From Streptomyces roseicoloratus (GTDB taxonomy: Bacteria; Actinomycetota; Actinomycetes; Streptomycetales; Streptomycetaceae), in assembly GCF_004117935.1 (NCBI RefSeq), contig NZ_SDOY01000181.1:1-64000 (forward strand): 64,000 nt of DNA, read 5' to 3'. The stretch's first letter is position 1, and the number at the start of each line of letters is the position of its first letter. A program made the position numbers and the translations under genes. The notes under the pieces were generated by a model. The model worked only from the letters and a program-made list of their open reading frames with translations. It made no database searches and was not told the origin of the DNA. This document shows, in pieces, positions 25,429 through 34,213 of this stretch.

Positions 25429-25644
25429 TCACGACCCCGTGGCGTGACGGGCCGGTGCCGCCGCCTCCCGGTGAGGGGGAACGCTCGGGCGGATCTTGTG
25501 GTTCCGTACGAGCGGACTCACCTTCTCCGCCGCCTTGCGGCCGAGCCGTTCGATCGGGTCGACCGAGGGGGCGCAGCCCGGGACGACGGCGAGCAGCGCG
25601 CCGGCCAGGGCCACCGCGGCGGTCAGCCGGCGCGCCCGGCTCAT
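25429..25644 (-). CDS. Small lipoprotein, coupled to a deacetylase gene
   Basis: 71 residues: MSRARR, a hydrophobic segment, lipobox VVPGC, then a basic 45-residue tail (VDPIERLGRKAAEKVSPLV). The ATG overlaps the stop of the polysaccharide deacetylase gene (ATGA), so it is translationally coupled to it. Function unknown; a surface partner of the deacetylase is inference. Its 3' end abuts the groES promoter region. Confidence 0.72.
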   Translation of the reverse strand: MSRARRLTAAVALAGALLAVVPGCAPSVDPIERLGRKAAEKVSPLVRNHKIRPSVPPHREAAAPARHATGS

Positions 25645-26567
25645 ACGTAGTCCTCCAGCTTCGCGACCGCGTACCCCTTGGACGTGACCGTCTTCATCAC
25701 CCGGCGGATCATGTCCGGCATGCTGCCCTTCCAGTCCTCCTTGCCGCGGAAGTGGGTGAGGATGATGTCGCCGGGGTGCAGGTCCCGGTCCCACTCGCGC
25801 CACTCCATGTGGTCGGGGAAGGCCTCGGCCGCCCACAGCGGGACCGCCTTGACGCCGCAGGACTTGGCGGCGCGCAGGGTGTCCTGGTTGTAGTTGCCGT
25901 ACGGCGGCCTGAGCAGCTCGGGCCGCTTGCCGAAGCGCTTCTGGATGATGTCCTGCATCCCGCAGATCTGCCGCTTCTGGTCGTCGTAGTCGAGGCCGGG
26001 CAGGTAGGGGTGGGTGAGGGTGTGGTTGTGCAGGGACACCCCGGCGTCCTGCATCTTCTTGAAGTAGCCGTAGTCCTCCTTCACCAGGTAGTCGCTGAGG
26101 AAGGCGCTGTACGGGATCTTCAGCTCGCTCATCATCCGCAGCAGCTCGGGGTCCTTCTCCGCGCCGTCGTCGATCGTCAGGAAGACGACCTTCTGCTTGG
26201 TCGGCACGGTCGTGAAGACCGGCGGCAGGCCCGCCCCCTTGGTCTCGAAGCCCTTGCGGGTGGTGATCCTCGGCTTCACCCTGGGCGGCTCGGGCGCTTC
26301 GAGCGGCGGCTGGGCCAGGCCCCACTTCTTCGCCGCGGCGACCCTGGCCGCGCGGGCCTTGCGGACCCGGTCGACGTAGGCGTCGAGCGCGCCGGCCGCG
26401 CCCTCGACGCGCGGCTGCTGGCCCGCGGCCGGCTTGGCCGGGGCGGGCCGCTCCTCCGCGGCGGGCCCGGCGCAGGCGGCGCCGAGCGCGCCGACGAGCA
26501 GGGCGGCCCCGACCGCCCGTACGCCCCGGAACAGGGGCTTCTGTTCTTTTTGTCTGACAAGCTGCAT
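25641..26567 (-). CDS. Secreted polysaccharide deacetylase (CE4/NodB), lipoprotein
   Basis: 308 residues. Signal sequence ending in a lipobox-like LGAAC, a Pro/Ala spacer, then a NodB domain. Motif 1 reads TIDDGAEKD (usual TFDDG; both Asp kept), motif 2 HTLTHP, motif 3 RPPYGNYN, motif 5 ILTHFRG. The metal triad Asp-His-His is intact, so it should be an active Zn/Co hydrolase removing N-acetyl groups from cell-wall or extracellular glycans. The C-terminus VAKLEDYV is shared with the paralogue at 30581. The chosen ATG gives the compact signal peptide; an upstream in-frame start gives an implausible 59-residue extension. Confidence 0.9.
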   Translation of the reverse strand: MQLVRQKEQKPLFRGVRAVGAALLVGALGAACAGPAAEERPAPAKPAAGQQPRVEGAAGALDAYVDRVRKARAARVAAAKKWGLAQPPLEAPEPPRVKPRITTRKGFETKGAGLPPVFTTVPTKQKVVFLTIDDGAEKDPELLRMMSELKIPYSAFLSDYLVKEDYGYFKKMQDAGVSLHNHTLTHPYLPGLDYDDQKRQICGMQDIIQKRFGKRPELLRPPYGNYNQDTLRAAKSCGVKAVPLWAAEAFPDHMEWREWDRDLHPGDIILTHFRGKEDWKGSMPDMIRRVMKTVTSKGYAVAKLEDYV

Positions 26568-26721
26568 GGCGCCGCATCCTGTCAGCGGCACGCCCTTCCG
26601 GGCCGCCGACACCACCGGCGGCGCCCCACCGTCAGCCACCCGGCCCGCACCCGTCCGGACCAGAGCGGCGACGGGGACGGGCCGGGCCCCCTGGACCCCC
26701 GTCCCCGCCCGACCCGCCAGA

Positions 26722-27906
26722 ATGGGAGGGGTGACCGACCTCACCGCCTTCTCCGCCCTGCTCGCCCCCGAGGGGCAGGCCCTCCTCGACGCGCTGCGCG
26801 ACTACGACCCCGCCCAGGAGCTGGCGGTCGCCTCGCGACTGCGCCGCGACCACCCCGCCGAGCTCGTCTCGGCGGCGCTCGGGCAGGCCCGGCTGCGGCA
26901 GCGCGCGGTCGCGAAGTTCGGCGCCGAGGACGCCCACCGGATGTACTTCACGCCCCACGGCGTCGAGCAGTCCACGCGGGCGAGCGTCGGGACCCACCGG
27001 GCCGAGCGGATGCGGGCGCTCGGCGTGCGTGCCGTCGCCGACCTGTGCTCCGGCATCGGCGGCGACGCCGTCGCGCTGGCCCGGGCCGGGATCTCCGTGC
27101 TCGCCGTCGACCGCGACCCGGTGACCGCCGAGGCGGCCCGCGCCAACGCCGCCGCACTCGGCCTCGCGGACCTGATCGAGGTCCGCTGCGCCGACGTGAC
27201 GGAGATCGACACCGGCTCGTACGACGCCGTGTTCGTCGACCCGGCGCGGCGCGGCGGCCGGGGCCGGATCTTCGACCCGGAGGCGTACTCGCCGCCGCTC
27301 TCCTGGGCGGTCGAGGCGGCCCGCAAGGCGCCGCACGCGGCGCTGAAGATCGCGCCGGGCGTTCCGCACGAGGCGGTGCCGGAGGAGGCCGAGGCGGAGT
27401 GGATCTCGGACGGCGGGGACGTGAAGGAGGCGGTGCTGTGGTTCGGCACCGAGCCGGGCGCGCGCCGCGCCACGCTGCTGCCCGGCGGCGCGTCGCTCAC
27501 CGGGCGCGGACTGCCCGACCCGGCGGTCCGGCCCGTCGGCCGCTATCTGTACGAGCCGGACGGCGCCGTGATCCGCGCGCATCTGGTGGCCGAGGTCGCC
27601 GAGCAGCTCGGCGGCGGGCTGATCGACGAGACCATCGCGTACGTGACGGCGGACGAGCTGCGGCCCACGCCGTACGCCTCCGCCTACGAGATCACCGACG
27701 AACTGCCCTTCAACCTCAAGAAGTTGAAGGCCCTGCTGCGTGAACGCGAGGTCGGCACGCTGACGGTGAAGAAGCGCGGCTCGGCGGTCGAACCCGAGGA
27801 GATCCGCCGCAGGGTGAAGCCCAAGGGCCCCAACTCGGCGACGGTGCTGCTCACTCGGGTCGCGGGGGCGCCGACGATGCTGATCGGGGGTCCTGCCGCC
27901 GGGTGA
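26722..27906 (+). CDS. Class I SAM-dependent methyltransferase with THUMP-like C-terminus
   Basis: 394 residues. Methyltransferase core: ADLCSGIGGDAVALARAG (SAM-binding glycine loop), AVDRDPVTAEAARANAAALG, RCADVTEID, DAVFVDPARRGGRGR (NPPY-like motif replaced by DPARR). The C-terminal part (LREREVGTLTVKKRGSAVEP) is the THUMP-like domain seen in this actinobacterial family, which suggests RNA as substrate. The start is uncertain: the ATG has no ribosome binding site, and a GTG three codons later has one directly abutting it. The 3' end overlaps the convergent membrane-protein gene by 56 bp. Confidence 0.85.
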   Translation: MGGVTDLTAFSALLAPEGQALLDALRDYDPAQELAVASRLRRDHPAELVSAALGQARLRQRAVAKFGAEDAHRMYFTPHGVEQSTRASVGTHRAERMRALGVRAVADLCSGIGGDAVALARAGISVLAVDRDPVTAEAARANAAALGLADLIEVRCADVTEIDTGSYDAVFVDPARRGGRGRIFDPEAYSPPLSWAVEAARKAPHAALKIAPGVPHEAVPEEAEAEWISDGGDVKEAVLWFGTEPGARRATLLPGGASLTGRGLPDPAVRPVGRYLYEPDGAVIRAHLVAEVAEQLGGGLIDETIAYVTADELRPTPYASAYEITDELPFNLKKLKALLREREVGTLTVKKRGSAVEPEEIRRRVKPKGPNSATVLLTRVAGAPTMLIGGPAAG

Positions 27907-28543
27907 CGGGGCCGGTGACCCGGAGCGCCAGGCGGTAGTGCGAGACGGCCTTGGTGAGGCCGATCAGGCCGTTGATCCAGAAGACGAGCGCGACGCCCAT
28001 GCCGTACGCGACGAGGCCGGAGCCGTCGTCCAGGCCGATGCCGCCGGCCTCCCGGGACGTGCCGGCCGGGACGGCGAAGCCCATCCACAGGCCGATGCCG
28101 CACATCGCGGCGGACAGCAGCATCCAGGTGACGCTGAGGGCGGGCGCCCGCAGCCGGGCGTCCGTGGGCCCGTGCCGGTCGAGGACCGCCCACCGCACCA
28201 GCCGCTCGCGCACGATCCGGTCCTGCCGCACGGACCGCGCGGTCAGCCACACCGCGGGCACGAGCACGCCCAGGCCGAACGCCGCGACGACCAGGCCGAT
28301 GAACAGCGCGATGGGGTCGAGGATCGCGCCGCCGAGCGAGGTGAGCAGCACGCCGACCATGCCCCAGCCGAGCTGGAGCATCAGGAAGCAGCCCAGGAAG
28401 AGCGCGAGCCGTCCACCGCCGAGCAGCCGCCGCCCCAGCGCGTCGAGCGCCACCGCCCGGTCGGCGAGCCGCGCCTCGCGGTCGGGCCAGTTCTGGATCT
28501 CGGCGGGCGGAGGCGGCGGAGGCAGGGGTATGCGCGGCGACAT
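27851..28543 (-). CDS. Four-TM membrane protein, unknown function
   Basis: 230 residues with a Pro-rich N-terminus (PLPPPPPP) and four predicted membrane segments, two about residues 45-100 and two about 135-205. Loops are Arg-rich. I do not recognise a family. The ATG giving SPRIPLPPP was preferred over a TTG three codons upstream. Convergent with, and overlapping, the methyltransferase gene. Confidence 0.7.
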   Translation of the reverse strand: MSPRIPLPPPPPPAEIQNWPDREARLADRAVALDALGRRLLGGGRLALFLGCFLMLQLGWGMVGVLLTSLGGAILDPIALFIGLVVAAFGLGVLVPAVWLTARSVRQDRIVRERLVRWAVLDRHGPTDARLRAPALSVTWMLLSAAMCGIGLWMGFAVPAGTSREAGGIGLDDGSGLVAYGMGVALVFWINGLIGLTKAVSHYRLALRVTGPVTRRQDPRSASSAPPRPE

Positions 28544-28609
28544 GGACCGCAACCCTACCGAGCGGTCCGTTTCGCCCCGCCGTCCGGTCCTCCGCCCGCC
28601 TCCCGTCCG

Positions 28610-29890
28610 CTACTCCCCCGTCTCCGGGCCGAGTTCCCGCGCACGGCGGCGCAGCAGGTCCCGCTCCCGCTCGTTGCGGGCGAGTGCGGCCGCGCGCTCG
28701 AACGCCGCTCGCGCCTCGTCGGCGCGGCCCAGCCGGGCGAGGAGGTCGCCTCGGACGCCCGGCAGCAGGTGGTAGCGGTCCAGGGCGGGTCCCGCGGCGC
28801 CGGCGAGCGCGTCGACGAGCGCGAGTCCCGCGGCCGGTCCTTCGGCCATGGACACCGCGACCGCCCGGTTGAGTTCGACGACCGGCGAGGGCGCGACCGC
28901 GGCGAGCCGTCCGTAGAGCGCCGCGATGGTGGCCCAGTCCGTCTCCTCGTAGGCGGCCGCCCGGGCGTGGCAGACGGCGATCGCGGCCTGAAGGGCGTAC
29001 GCCCCGTCGGCGCCGCCCAGCGCCACGGCCCGCTCCAGGGCGGCGAGGCCGCGCCGGATCAGCAGCCGGTTCCAGCGGGAGCGGTCCTGGTCGGCGAGCA
29101 GCACCGGCTCGCCGCCGGGTCCCGTGCGGGCCGCCGTGCGGGAGGCCTGGACCTCCAGGAGGGCGGCGAGCCCGTGCACCTCGCTCTCCTCCGGCATCAG
29201 CACGGCGAGCTGCCGGGCGAGCCGCAGGGCGTCCTCGCAGAGCGCCGGGCGCAGCAGGTCGTCGCCCGCGGTGGCCGCGTACCCCTCGTTGAAGACGAGG
29301 TAGACGACTTCGAGGACGGAGCCGAGGCGCGCGGCCCGGTCGGCGCCGTACGGGACCTCGAAGGCCACTCCCGCCCTCGCCAGCGTGCGTTTGGCGCGCA
29401 CGATCCGCTGGGCCATCGTCGCCTCCGGTACGAGGAAGGCGCGGGCGATCTCGTCCGTGCGCAGCCCGCCGACGAGGCGCAGGCTCAGCGCCGTCCGGGC
29501 GGCGGCGGACAGCACCGGGTGGCAGACGGTGAAGACGAGCCGCAGCACGTCGTCGTCGATGTCGCCGGGGCCGGAGGGCTCCGGGTCGTACGACGCCTCC
29601 GTGAGCTCCCGGCCCGCCTCGGCGAGCTTGCGGGCGTAGGTCTCGCGGCGGCGCACGAGGTCGACCGCCCGGTGCCTGGCGGTGGCGGTCAGCCACGCTC
29701 CGGGCCGCTCGGGGACTCCGTCACGCGGCCACTGCTCCAGGGCGGCCACGAGCGCGTCCTGGGCGATCTCCTCGGCGATGCCGACGTCCCGGACGATCCT
29801 GGCCACGGTGGCGACGACACGGGCGGACTCCATCCGGAAGACCGTCTCCACCGTCTCCTCGACCGTGCCGCCGCGGGTCTGTGCCGTCAC
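28610..29890 (-). CDS. ECF sigma factor with C-terminal TPR-like domain (ECF42 group)
   Basis: 426 residues. Sigma region 2 about 10-80 (IAEEIAQDALVAALEQWP, WLTATARHRAVDLVRRRE) and region 4 about 115-175 (LSLRLVGGLRTDEIARAFLV, MAQRIVRAKR). These are followed by a ~240-residue helical domain (YLVFNEGYAA, ELNRAVAVSMAEGPAAGL, RGDLLARLGRADEARAAFE), typical of the ECF42 group. ECF42 factors are paired with YCII/DGPF-domain proteins rather than anti-sigma factors; exactly such a gene lies upstream at 30041. GTG start; its Shine-Dalgarno-like GAGG is very close to it. Confidence 0.9.
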   Translation of the reverse strand: MTAQTRGGTVEETVETVFRMESARVVATVARIVRDVGIAEEIAQDALVAALEQWPRDGVPERPGAWLTATARHRAVDLVRRRETYARKLAEAGRELTEASYDPEPSGPGDIDDDVLRLVFTVCHPVLSAAARTALSLRLVGGLRTDEIARAFLVPEATMAQRIVRAKRTLARAGVAFEVPYGADRAARLGSVLEVVYLVFNEGYAATAGDDLLRPALCEDALRLARQLAVLMPEESEVHGLAALLEVQASRTAARTGPGGEPVLLADQDRSRWNRLLIRRGLAALERAVALGGADGAYALQAAIAVCHARAAAYEETDWATIAALYGRLAAVAPSPVVELNRAVAVSMAEGPAAGLALVDALAGAAGPALDRYHLLPGVRGDLLARLGRADEARAAFERAAALARNERERDLLRRRARELGPETGE

Positions 29891-30040
29891 ACCTCACATG
29901 ACAGCACAGGGCACCGACAACGCGCCGGACCGGACCGCGCCGGACCCGACCGGACCGCGCCGGACCGGACCCGGCCGGCGGACCGGCCCTCACCGCCTCG
30001 GCCGCGCACGGACGGCCGGGTCCGTCCGGCCGGGCCCGGC

Positions 30041-30406
30041 TCAGTCGGCCGGCATCTCCTCGACCTCGCGGACCTCCAGGCCGACCTTCCACTGCTTCGG
30101 GTGGACCTCGAGGAAGCGCTTCCCCCACTCGACGGCCTCGGCCATGTCCTTGCACTGGAGCATGGCGTAGCCGCCGACGACCTCCTTGGTCTCGGTGAAG
30201 GGGCCGTCGGTGTACGAGATCCTCCCGTCGGACCAGGTGATCCTGGTCGCCTCGGCGGTCGGCCGGAGCCCGGCCGTGTCCACCATGGCGCCCGCCTTGG
30301 TGATCTCCTCGAACAGCGCGCCCATGCGCTCCTCGAAGCCGGGGTCGGCGGACTCCATGTCGATGGTGTTCTCCTCGATGCGGACGAGGGAGAGGAAGCG
30401 GGGCAT
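30041..30406 (-). CDS. YCII/DGPF-domain protein, partner of the ECF sigma factor
   Basis: 121 residues. The ATG follows GAGGAG. A compact ferredoxin-like fold with the signature DGPFTETKEVVGGYAMLQC, and FLEVHPKQWKVGLEVREVEEM at the end. DGPF proteins are the conserved partners of ECF42 sigma factors and are often their targets. Its own biochemical role is unknown. 150 bp of CGGACCGG-rich repeats separate it from the sigma factor gene. Confidence 0.85.
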   Translation of the reverse strand: MPRFLSLVRIEENTIDMESADPGFEERMGALFEEITKAGAMVDTAGLRPTAEATRITWSDGRISYTDGPFTETKEVVGGYAMLQCKDMAEAVEWGKRFLEVHPKQWKVGLEVREVEEMPAD

Positions 30407-30580
30407 GGTGACTCCTCGGGGTGCGGGTGGCGGGGCCGTTCCCCGCCTTCCACTCATACGTCGAACGGGCGGGCCCCGCATCGACACCCCGCCGGAAGAT
30501 TCTTCCGGGACCCACGGGAACCACGGGACCCACAGGACCTACGGGGCCACGGGCCCACGGGCCCACGGGACCCACGGGAA

Positions 30581-31447
30581 TCAGACGTAGTCCTCCAGGC
30601 GGGCCACCGTGAAGCCCTGTTCCTGGATGTGGCGGAGGAGGTTGGCCGTCATCTCGGTCATCGTGGTGCCCTTGAGCTCCGACGGGCCGCGGAAGTGGGC
30701 CAGGATGATGTCGCCGGGGTGGAGCTTCCGGTCGCCGCGCTGGTACTGCATGTTCTGGATCTGCATGGACTCGCGCCACAGCACGATCGCGTCCACGCCG
30801 CACTCCTTCGCCGCCGCGCGCGTGGCCTCGTTCCAGTTGCCGTACGGCGGGCGGAGCAGCCGCGGGCGCTCGCCGTAGCGCTGCGCCAGCTTCTCCTGCT
30901 GACCGCAGATCTCCCGGCGCTGGGCCTCCTGGGAGAGGGTGCGCAGGTTGGGATGGGTGAGGGTGTGGTTGGCGACGCCGTGGCCCTGGCCGACGAGCGG
31001 CTCGAAGTACGCGTAGTCGCCGCGGATCGCGGAGTCGGTGAGGAACATCGTCACCGGCACCTTGAGGTCCCGCATCATCGCGACGAACCCGGGGTCCTTC
31101 TCGGCGCCGTCGTCGATCGTGATGAAGACGATCTTCTCGTCGGTGGGGATGTCGCTGATGACCGGGACGGGGCCGCCGGCCGCCCGGGTCAGCGGCTTCT
31201 TCGCGGGCGGCGCGGGCGGCTCGGCGAAGGGCTTCAGGCCCCACTTGCGGTAGGCGGCGGCCCGCTGGTCGGCCGCCGACGGGGCCTCCGGGGCCTTGTC
31301 GCCCGCCGAAGGGGCCGCCGAGGGGGCCGCGGCGCCCGCCGGCGGGGCCGTGCGGTCGGGGGTGTCGGCGTCCGCCGCCGACGTGCAGCCGGTCGCGAAC
31401 AGAGCAACGGCGGTCAGCGCCGCCCACAGCGCGAGGGTCTTCTTCAC
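30581..31447 (-). CDS. Secreted polysaccharide deacetylase (CE4/NodB), lipoprotein
   Basis: 288 residues. Signal peptide with lipobox FATGC, Ala/Pro-rich linker, NodB domain with TIDDGAEKD, HTLTHP, RPPYGNWN and ILAHFRG. It is a paralogue of the gene at 25641: the same TIDDGAEKD variant, RKWGL linker motif and C-terminal ARLEDYV. The metal-binding and catalytic residues look complete. The GTG start lacks a good ribosome binding site. It is monocistronic, 46 bp after the small gene behind tsaD. The two paralogues presumably act on the same class of wall glycan. Confidence 0.9.
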   Translation of the reverse strand: MKKTLALWAALTAVALFATGCTSAADADTPDRTAPPAGAAAPSAAPSAGDKAPEAPSAADQRAAAYRKWGLKPFAEPPAPPAKKPLTRAAGGPVPVISDIPTDEKIVFITIDDGAEKDPGFVAMMRDLKVPVTMFLTDSAIRGDYAYFEPLVGQGHGVANHTLTHPNLRTLSQEAQRREICGQQEKLAQRYGERPRLLRPPYGNWNEATRAAAKECGVDAIVLWRESMQIQNMQYQRGDRKLHPGDIILAHFRGPSELKGTTMTEMTANLLRHIQEQGFTVARLEDYV

Positions 31448-31493
31448 GCGCTGTGGGATGCCCGTTCCGAACGAAAGGTTGCCTTCGGTACGA

Positions 31494-31754
31494 CTATCCG
31501 ACTGATTCGAAGCGCCATCGGTGGACCGGACGGGTGATCAGGCCCGTGTCCGGCTCCGGCAGCTCCGGCAGCTCCGCGTCGAGCCCGTCCGCCGTCTCCC
31601 ACCAGGTGAGGACGAGGACCCGGTCCTGCGGCGCGCGGAAGGTCTCACGGCGCAGCGGCTCGGCCGGGAGCGGCTGTGCCCGTGCCCAGTCGAGGAGTGC
31701 GGCGCCGCGGCCCTCGGCCGCCCGCGCCTCCCACATGAGGGTCACCGTCGTCAC
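31494..31754 (-). CDS. Small conserved-looking protein coupled to tsaD
   Basis: 86 residues starting with the GTG in the GTGA overlap with the tsaD stop. Pattern TVTLMWEARAAEGRGAALLD, VLVLTWWETADGL, TRPVHRWRFESVG suggests a small dimeric alpha/beta-barrel (ABM-like) fold, but I cannot name a family. The tight coupling to tsaD indicates real translation; a role in t6A synthesis is not implied by any motif. Confidence 0.65.
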   Translation of the reverse strand: MTTVTLMWEARAAEGRGAALLDWARAQPLPAEPLRRETFRAPQDRVLVLTWWETADGLDAELPELPEPDTGLITRPVHRWRFESVG

Positions 31755-32860
31755 GAGTAGAGGTTCTCCTTGCTGACCTCGTGCACGTGGTCGTGATCGT
31801 GCGCGTGGGCGTGCGCACCCGGCACGTGCGACTCGGTCACCGGCAGCGAGGAGTCGGCCGACAGCTCCAGGTCGGAGGCGGCCCGCCCCCGGGCGACCAT
31901 CTCGGCGCCCAGCGCCGCGACCATCGCGCCGTTGTCGGTGCACAGGCCCGGCCGCGGCACCCGCAGCCGGATGCCGGCCCGCTCGCAGCGCTCCTCGGCG
32001 AGGGCCCGCAGCCGCGAGTTCGCGGCCACGCCCCCGCCGATCATCAGGTGGTCGACGCCCTCGTCCTTGCACGCCCGGACGGCCTTGCGGGTCAGCACGT
32101 CGACGACCGCCTCCTGGAAGGACGCGGCGACGTCCCGTACCGGCACCTCCTCGCCCGCGTTCCGCCTGGCCTCGATCCAGCGGGCCACCGCGGTCTTCAG
32201 ACCGGAGAAGGAGAAGTCGTACGCCGGGTCCTTGGCGCCCGTCAGTCCGCGTGGGAAGGCGATCGCCGCCGGGTCGCCCTCCTTCGCGAGCCGGTCGATG
32301 ACCGGGCCGCCGGGGAAGCCGAGGTCGAGCACCCGGGCGATCTTGTCGAAGGCCTCGCCGGCCGCGTCGTCGATGGTCGCGCCCATGGGCCGCACGTCGG
32401 AGGTGATGTCGCTGGACAGCAGCAGCGAGGAGTGGCCGCCGGAGACCAGCAGGGCCATCGTCGGCTCGGGCAGCCGGCCGTGCTCCAGCTGGTCGACGCA
32501 GATGTGCGAGGCCAGGTGGTTGACGCCGTACAGCGGCTTGCCGAGCGCGTACGCGTACGCCTTGGCGGCGGAGACGCCGACGAGCAGCGCGCCCGCCAGG
32601 CCGGGCCCGGCGGTGACGGCGATGCCGTCCAGGTCGCGCGCGGACACCCCGGCCTGCTTCAGGGCGCGTTCGATCGTCGGGACCATCGCCTCCAGGTGCG
32701 CGCGGGAGGCGATCTCGGGCACGACGCCGCCGAAGCGGGCGTGGGTGTCGACGCTCGAGGCGACGGCGTCGGCGAGCAGGGTGGTGCCGTGGACGATGCC
32801 GACACCGGTCTCGTCGCAGGAGGTCTCGATGCCGAGCACGAGCGGTTCGTCAGCAGCCAT
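31751..32860 (-). CDS. tsaD: tRNA N6-adenosine threonylcarbamoyltransferase TsaD
   Basis: 369 residues. Transfers the threonylcarbamoyl group onto A37 of ANN-decoding tRNAs. ASKHA fold with GIETSCDETG, the iron-binding HLASH motif, PGLAGALLVGVSAAK, SGGHSSLLL, GGGVAANSRLR. The C-terminus carries a His-rich tail (AHAHAHDHDHVHE) not needed for catalysis. The ATG lies inside the end of rimI (11-bp overlap). Operon tsaB-rimI-tsaD plus a small gene; tsaE lies upstream on the same strand at 35315. Confidence 0.97.
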   Translation of the reverse strand: MAADEPLVLGIETSCDETGVGIVHGTTLLADAVASSVDTHARFGGVVPEIASRAHLEAMVPTIERALKQAGVSARDLDGIAVTAGPGLAGALLVGVSAAKAYAYALGKPLYGVNHLASHICVDQLEHGRLPEPTMALLVSGGHSSLLLSSDITSDVRPMGATIDDAAGEAFDKIARVLDLGFPGGPVIDRLAKEGDPAAIAFPRGLTGAKDPAYDFSFSGLKTAVARWIEARRNAGEEVPVRDVAASFQEAVVDVLTRKAVRACKDEGVDHLMIGGGVAANSRLRALAEERCERAGIRLRVPRPGLCTDNGAMVAALGAEMVARGRAASDLELSADSSLPVTESHVPGAHAHAHDHDHVHEVSKENLYS

Positions 32861-33368
32861 CGGAATCAGTCTCAGTTTCAGTCTCAGTCGCTTGAACGGT
32901 GTGTCGCATCACGAGCGCGTCCACGTTGCCGGGCTGGTAGTAGCCGCGGCGGAAGCCGATGGGCTCGAAGCCGAAGCGCTCGTACAGCTTCTGGGCCCGG
33001 GTGTTGTCCACCCGCACCTCGAGCAGCACCTCCTCGCACTCGAAGGCCGTGGCGGCCTGGAGGAGGTCGGTGAGCAGCCGGGCGCCGAGGCCGGTGCCCC
33101 ACTGGTCGCGGGCGACGGCGATGGTCTGCACGTCGCCGAGTCCGCCGGCGGCGGCGAGCCCGGCGTAGCCGACGAGCCGCCCGTCGGCCGGGTCCTCGGC
33201 GACGACGTAGTGGCGGGTGGCGCGCGGCCCGCGGGCGTGCGCGAGCTCCGACCAGAACATGCCCTCGGACCAGGCGTCCTCGGGGAACAGCTCCGCTTCG
33301 AGCGCGAGCACGGGCGCGATGTCCCACCAGCGCATCCCGCGCAGCACTGCCTGGGTCACGGCGGTCAC
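32850..33368 (-). CDS. rimI: Ribosomal protein S18 alanine N-acetyltransferase RimI
   Basis: 172 residues, GNAT fold: VLRGMRWWDIAPVLALEAELFPEDAWS, VQTIAVARDQWGTGLGARLL (acetyl-CoA loop RxxGxG/A), LEVRVDNTRAQKLYERFGFEPIGFR. The GTG start is within the GTGA overlap with tsaB; the 3' end overlaps tsaD. The tail ends in a short TETETET repeat. The tsaB-rimI-tsaD order is the standard bacterial arrangement. The RimI name follows context and motif. Confidence 0.92.
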   Translation of the reverse strand: MTAVTQAVLRGMRWWDIAPVLALEAELFPEDAWSEGMFWSELAHARGPRATRHYVVAEDPADGRLVGYAGLAAAGGLGDVQTIAVARDQWGTGLGARLLTDLLQAATAFECEEVLLEVRVDNTRAQKLYERFGFEPIGFRRGYYQPGNVDALVMRHTVQATETETETDSDGC

Positions 33369-34084
33369 TTCGGGGTGACCACCTTGTAGTTCTTCGGCAC
33401 CTGGGCGTCGGGGCGGCGCAGGTACATGGGCAGCGGTTCGAGGAAGCCGGGCACGACGCCGCCGGTGCCGGCCTCCGTGCCCGCGCCGGTCTCCGTGTCG
33501 CCGGTGCCGGCGCCGGCGCCGGCGGCCAGCTTCTCGGCCGCGAGGGCGGCGAGCGCGGCGGCCGACTGGTGCTCGGGCTCCCGGGCGTCCGGGAACGCCT
33601 CCGGGTAGAGCCGGGCGCCCGCGCCCACCACCGGCAGCCCGGCGAGCCGCTCGGCGATGTCGGCGGGCCGGTCGACGGAGGCCTCCGAGACGCGCGTACG
33701 GGAGTTCTCGTACCGCGCCCAGTAGACCTCCTTGCGCCGCGCGTCCGTGGCGACGGCGAACGGCTCGTCGAGCCCGGCGGCGTAGGCGAGGCCGTCGAGC
33801 GTGCACAGGCCGTGCACCGGAACGCCCAGCGCGGAGGCGAAGGTGGCGGCCGTGACGAGGCCGACGCGCAGACCGGTGTACGGGCCGGGGCCGACGCCGA
33901 CCACGAGTCCGGTCACCTTGTCGAGCGCCAGCCCGGCCTCCTTCAGGACCCGGTCGACGGCGGGCAGCAGCAGCTCCCCGTGCCGGCGGGCGTCGACCTG
34001 GCTCGACTGCGCGACGACGTTCTCTCCGTCGTGCAGGGCGACGGTGACGGCGGGTGTGGCGGTATCCATGGCGAGCAAGAGCAC
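33365..34084 (-). CDS. tsaB: tRNA threonylcarbamoyladenosine biosynthesis protein TsaB
   Basis: 239 residues; the ASKHA-fold scaffold that pairs with TsaD and TsaE in t6A synthesis. Seen: LLLAMDTATPAVTVAL, RRHGELLLPAVDRVL, VVGVGPGPYTGLRVGL. A low-complexity stretch near residue 190 (GAGAGTGDTETGAGTEAGTGG) comes from a short coding repeat and is an expansion relative to other TsaB proteins. GTG start. Overlaps rimI by GTGA. Confidence 0.95.
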   Translation of the reverse strand: MLLLAMDTATPAVTVALHDGENVVAQSSQVDARRHGELLLPAVDRVLKEAGLALDKVTGLVVGVGPGPYTGLRVGLVTAATFASALGVPVHGLCTLDGLAYAAGLDEPFAVATDARRKEVYWARYENSRTRVSEASVDRPADIAERLAGLPVVGAGARLYPEAFPDAREPEHQSAAALAALAAEKLAAGAGAGTGDTETGAGTEAGTGGVVPGFLEPLPMYLRRPDAQVPKNYKVVTPK

Positions 34085-34213
34085 GCGAACAGCCTACGGC
34101 GCCGGAGCGGTGGGGCGTGTCCGCCGGGCGGCGCCCCGCCCGGGGCCCGGGACGGCTGCTACGGTCGGGCACCGATACGTAGGTAGATAGGTACGACAGA
34201 AGGTGGGCGCACG

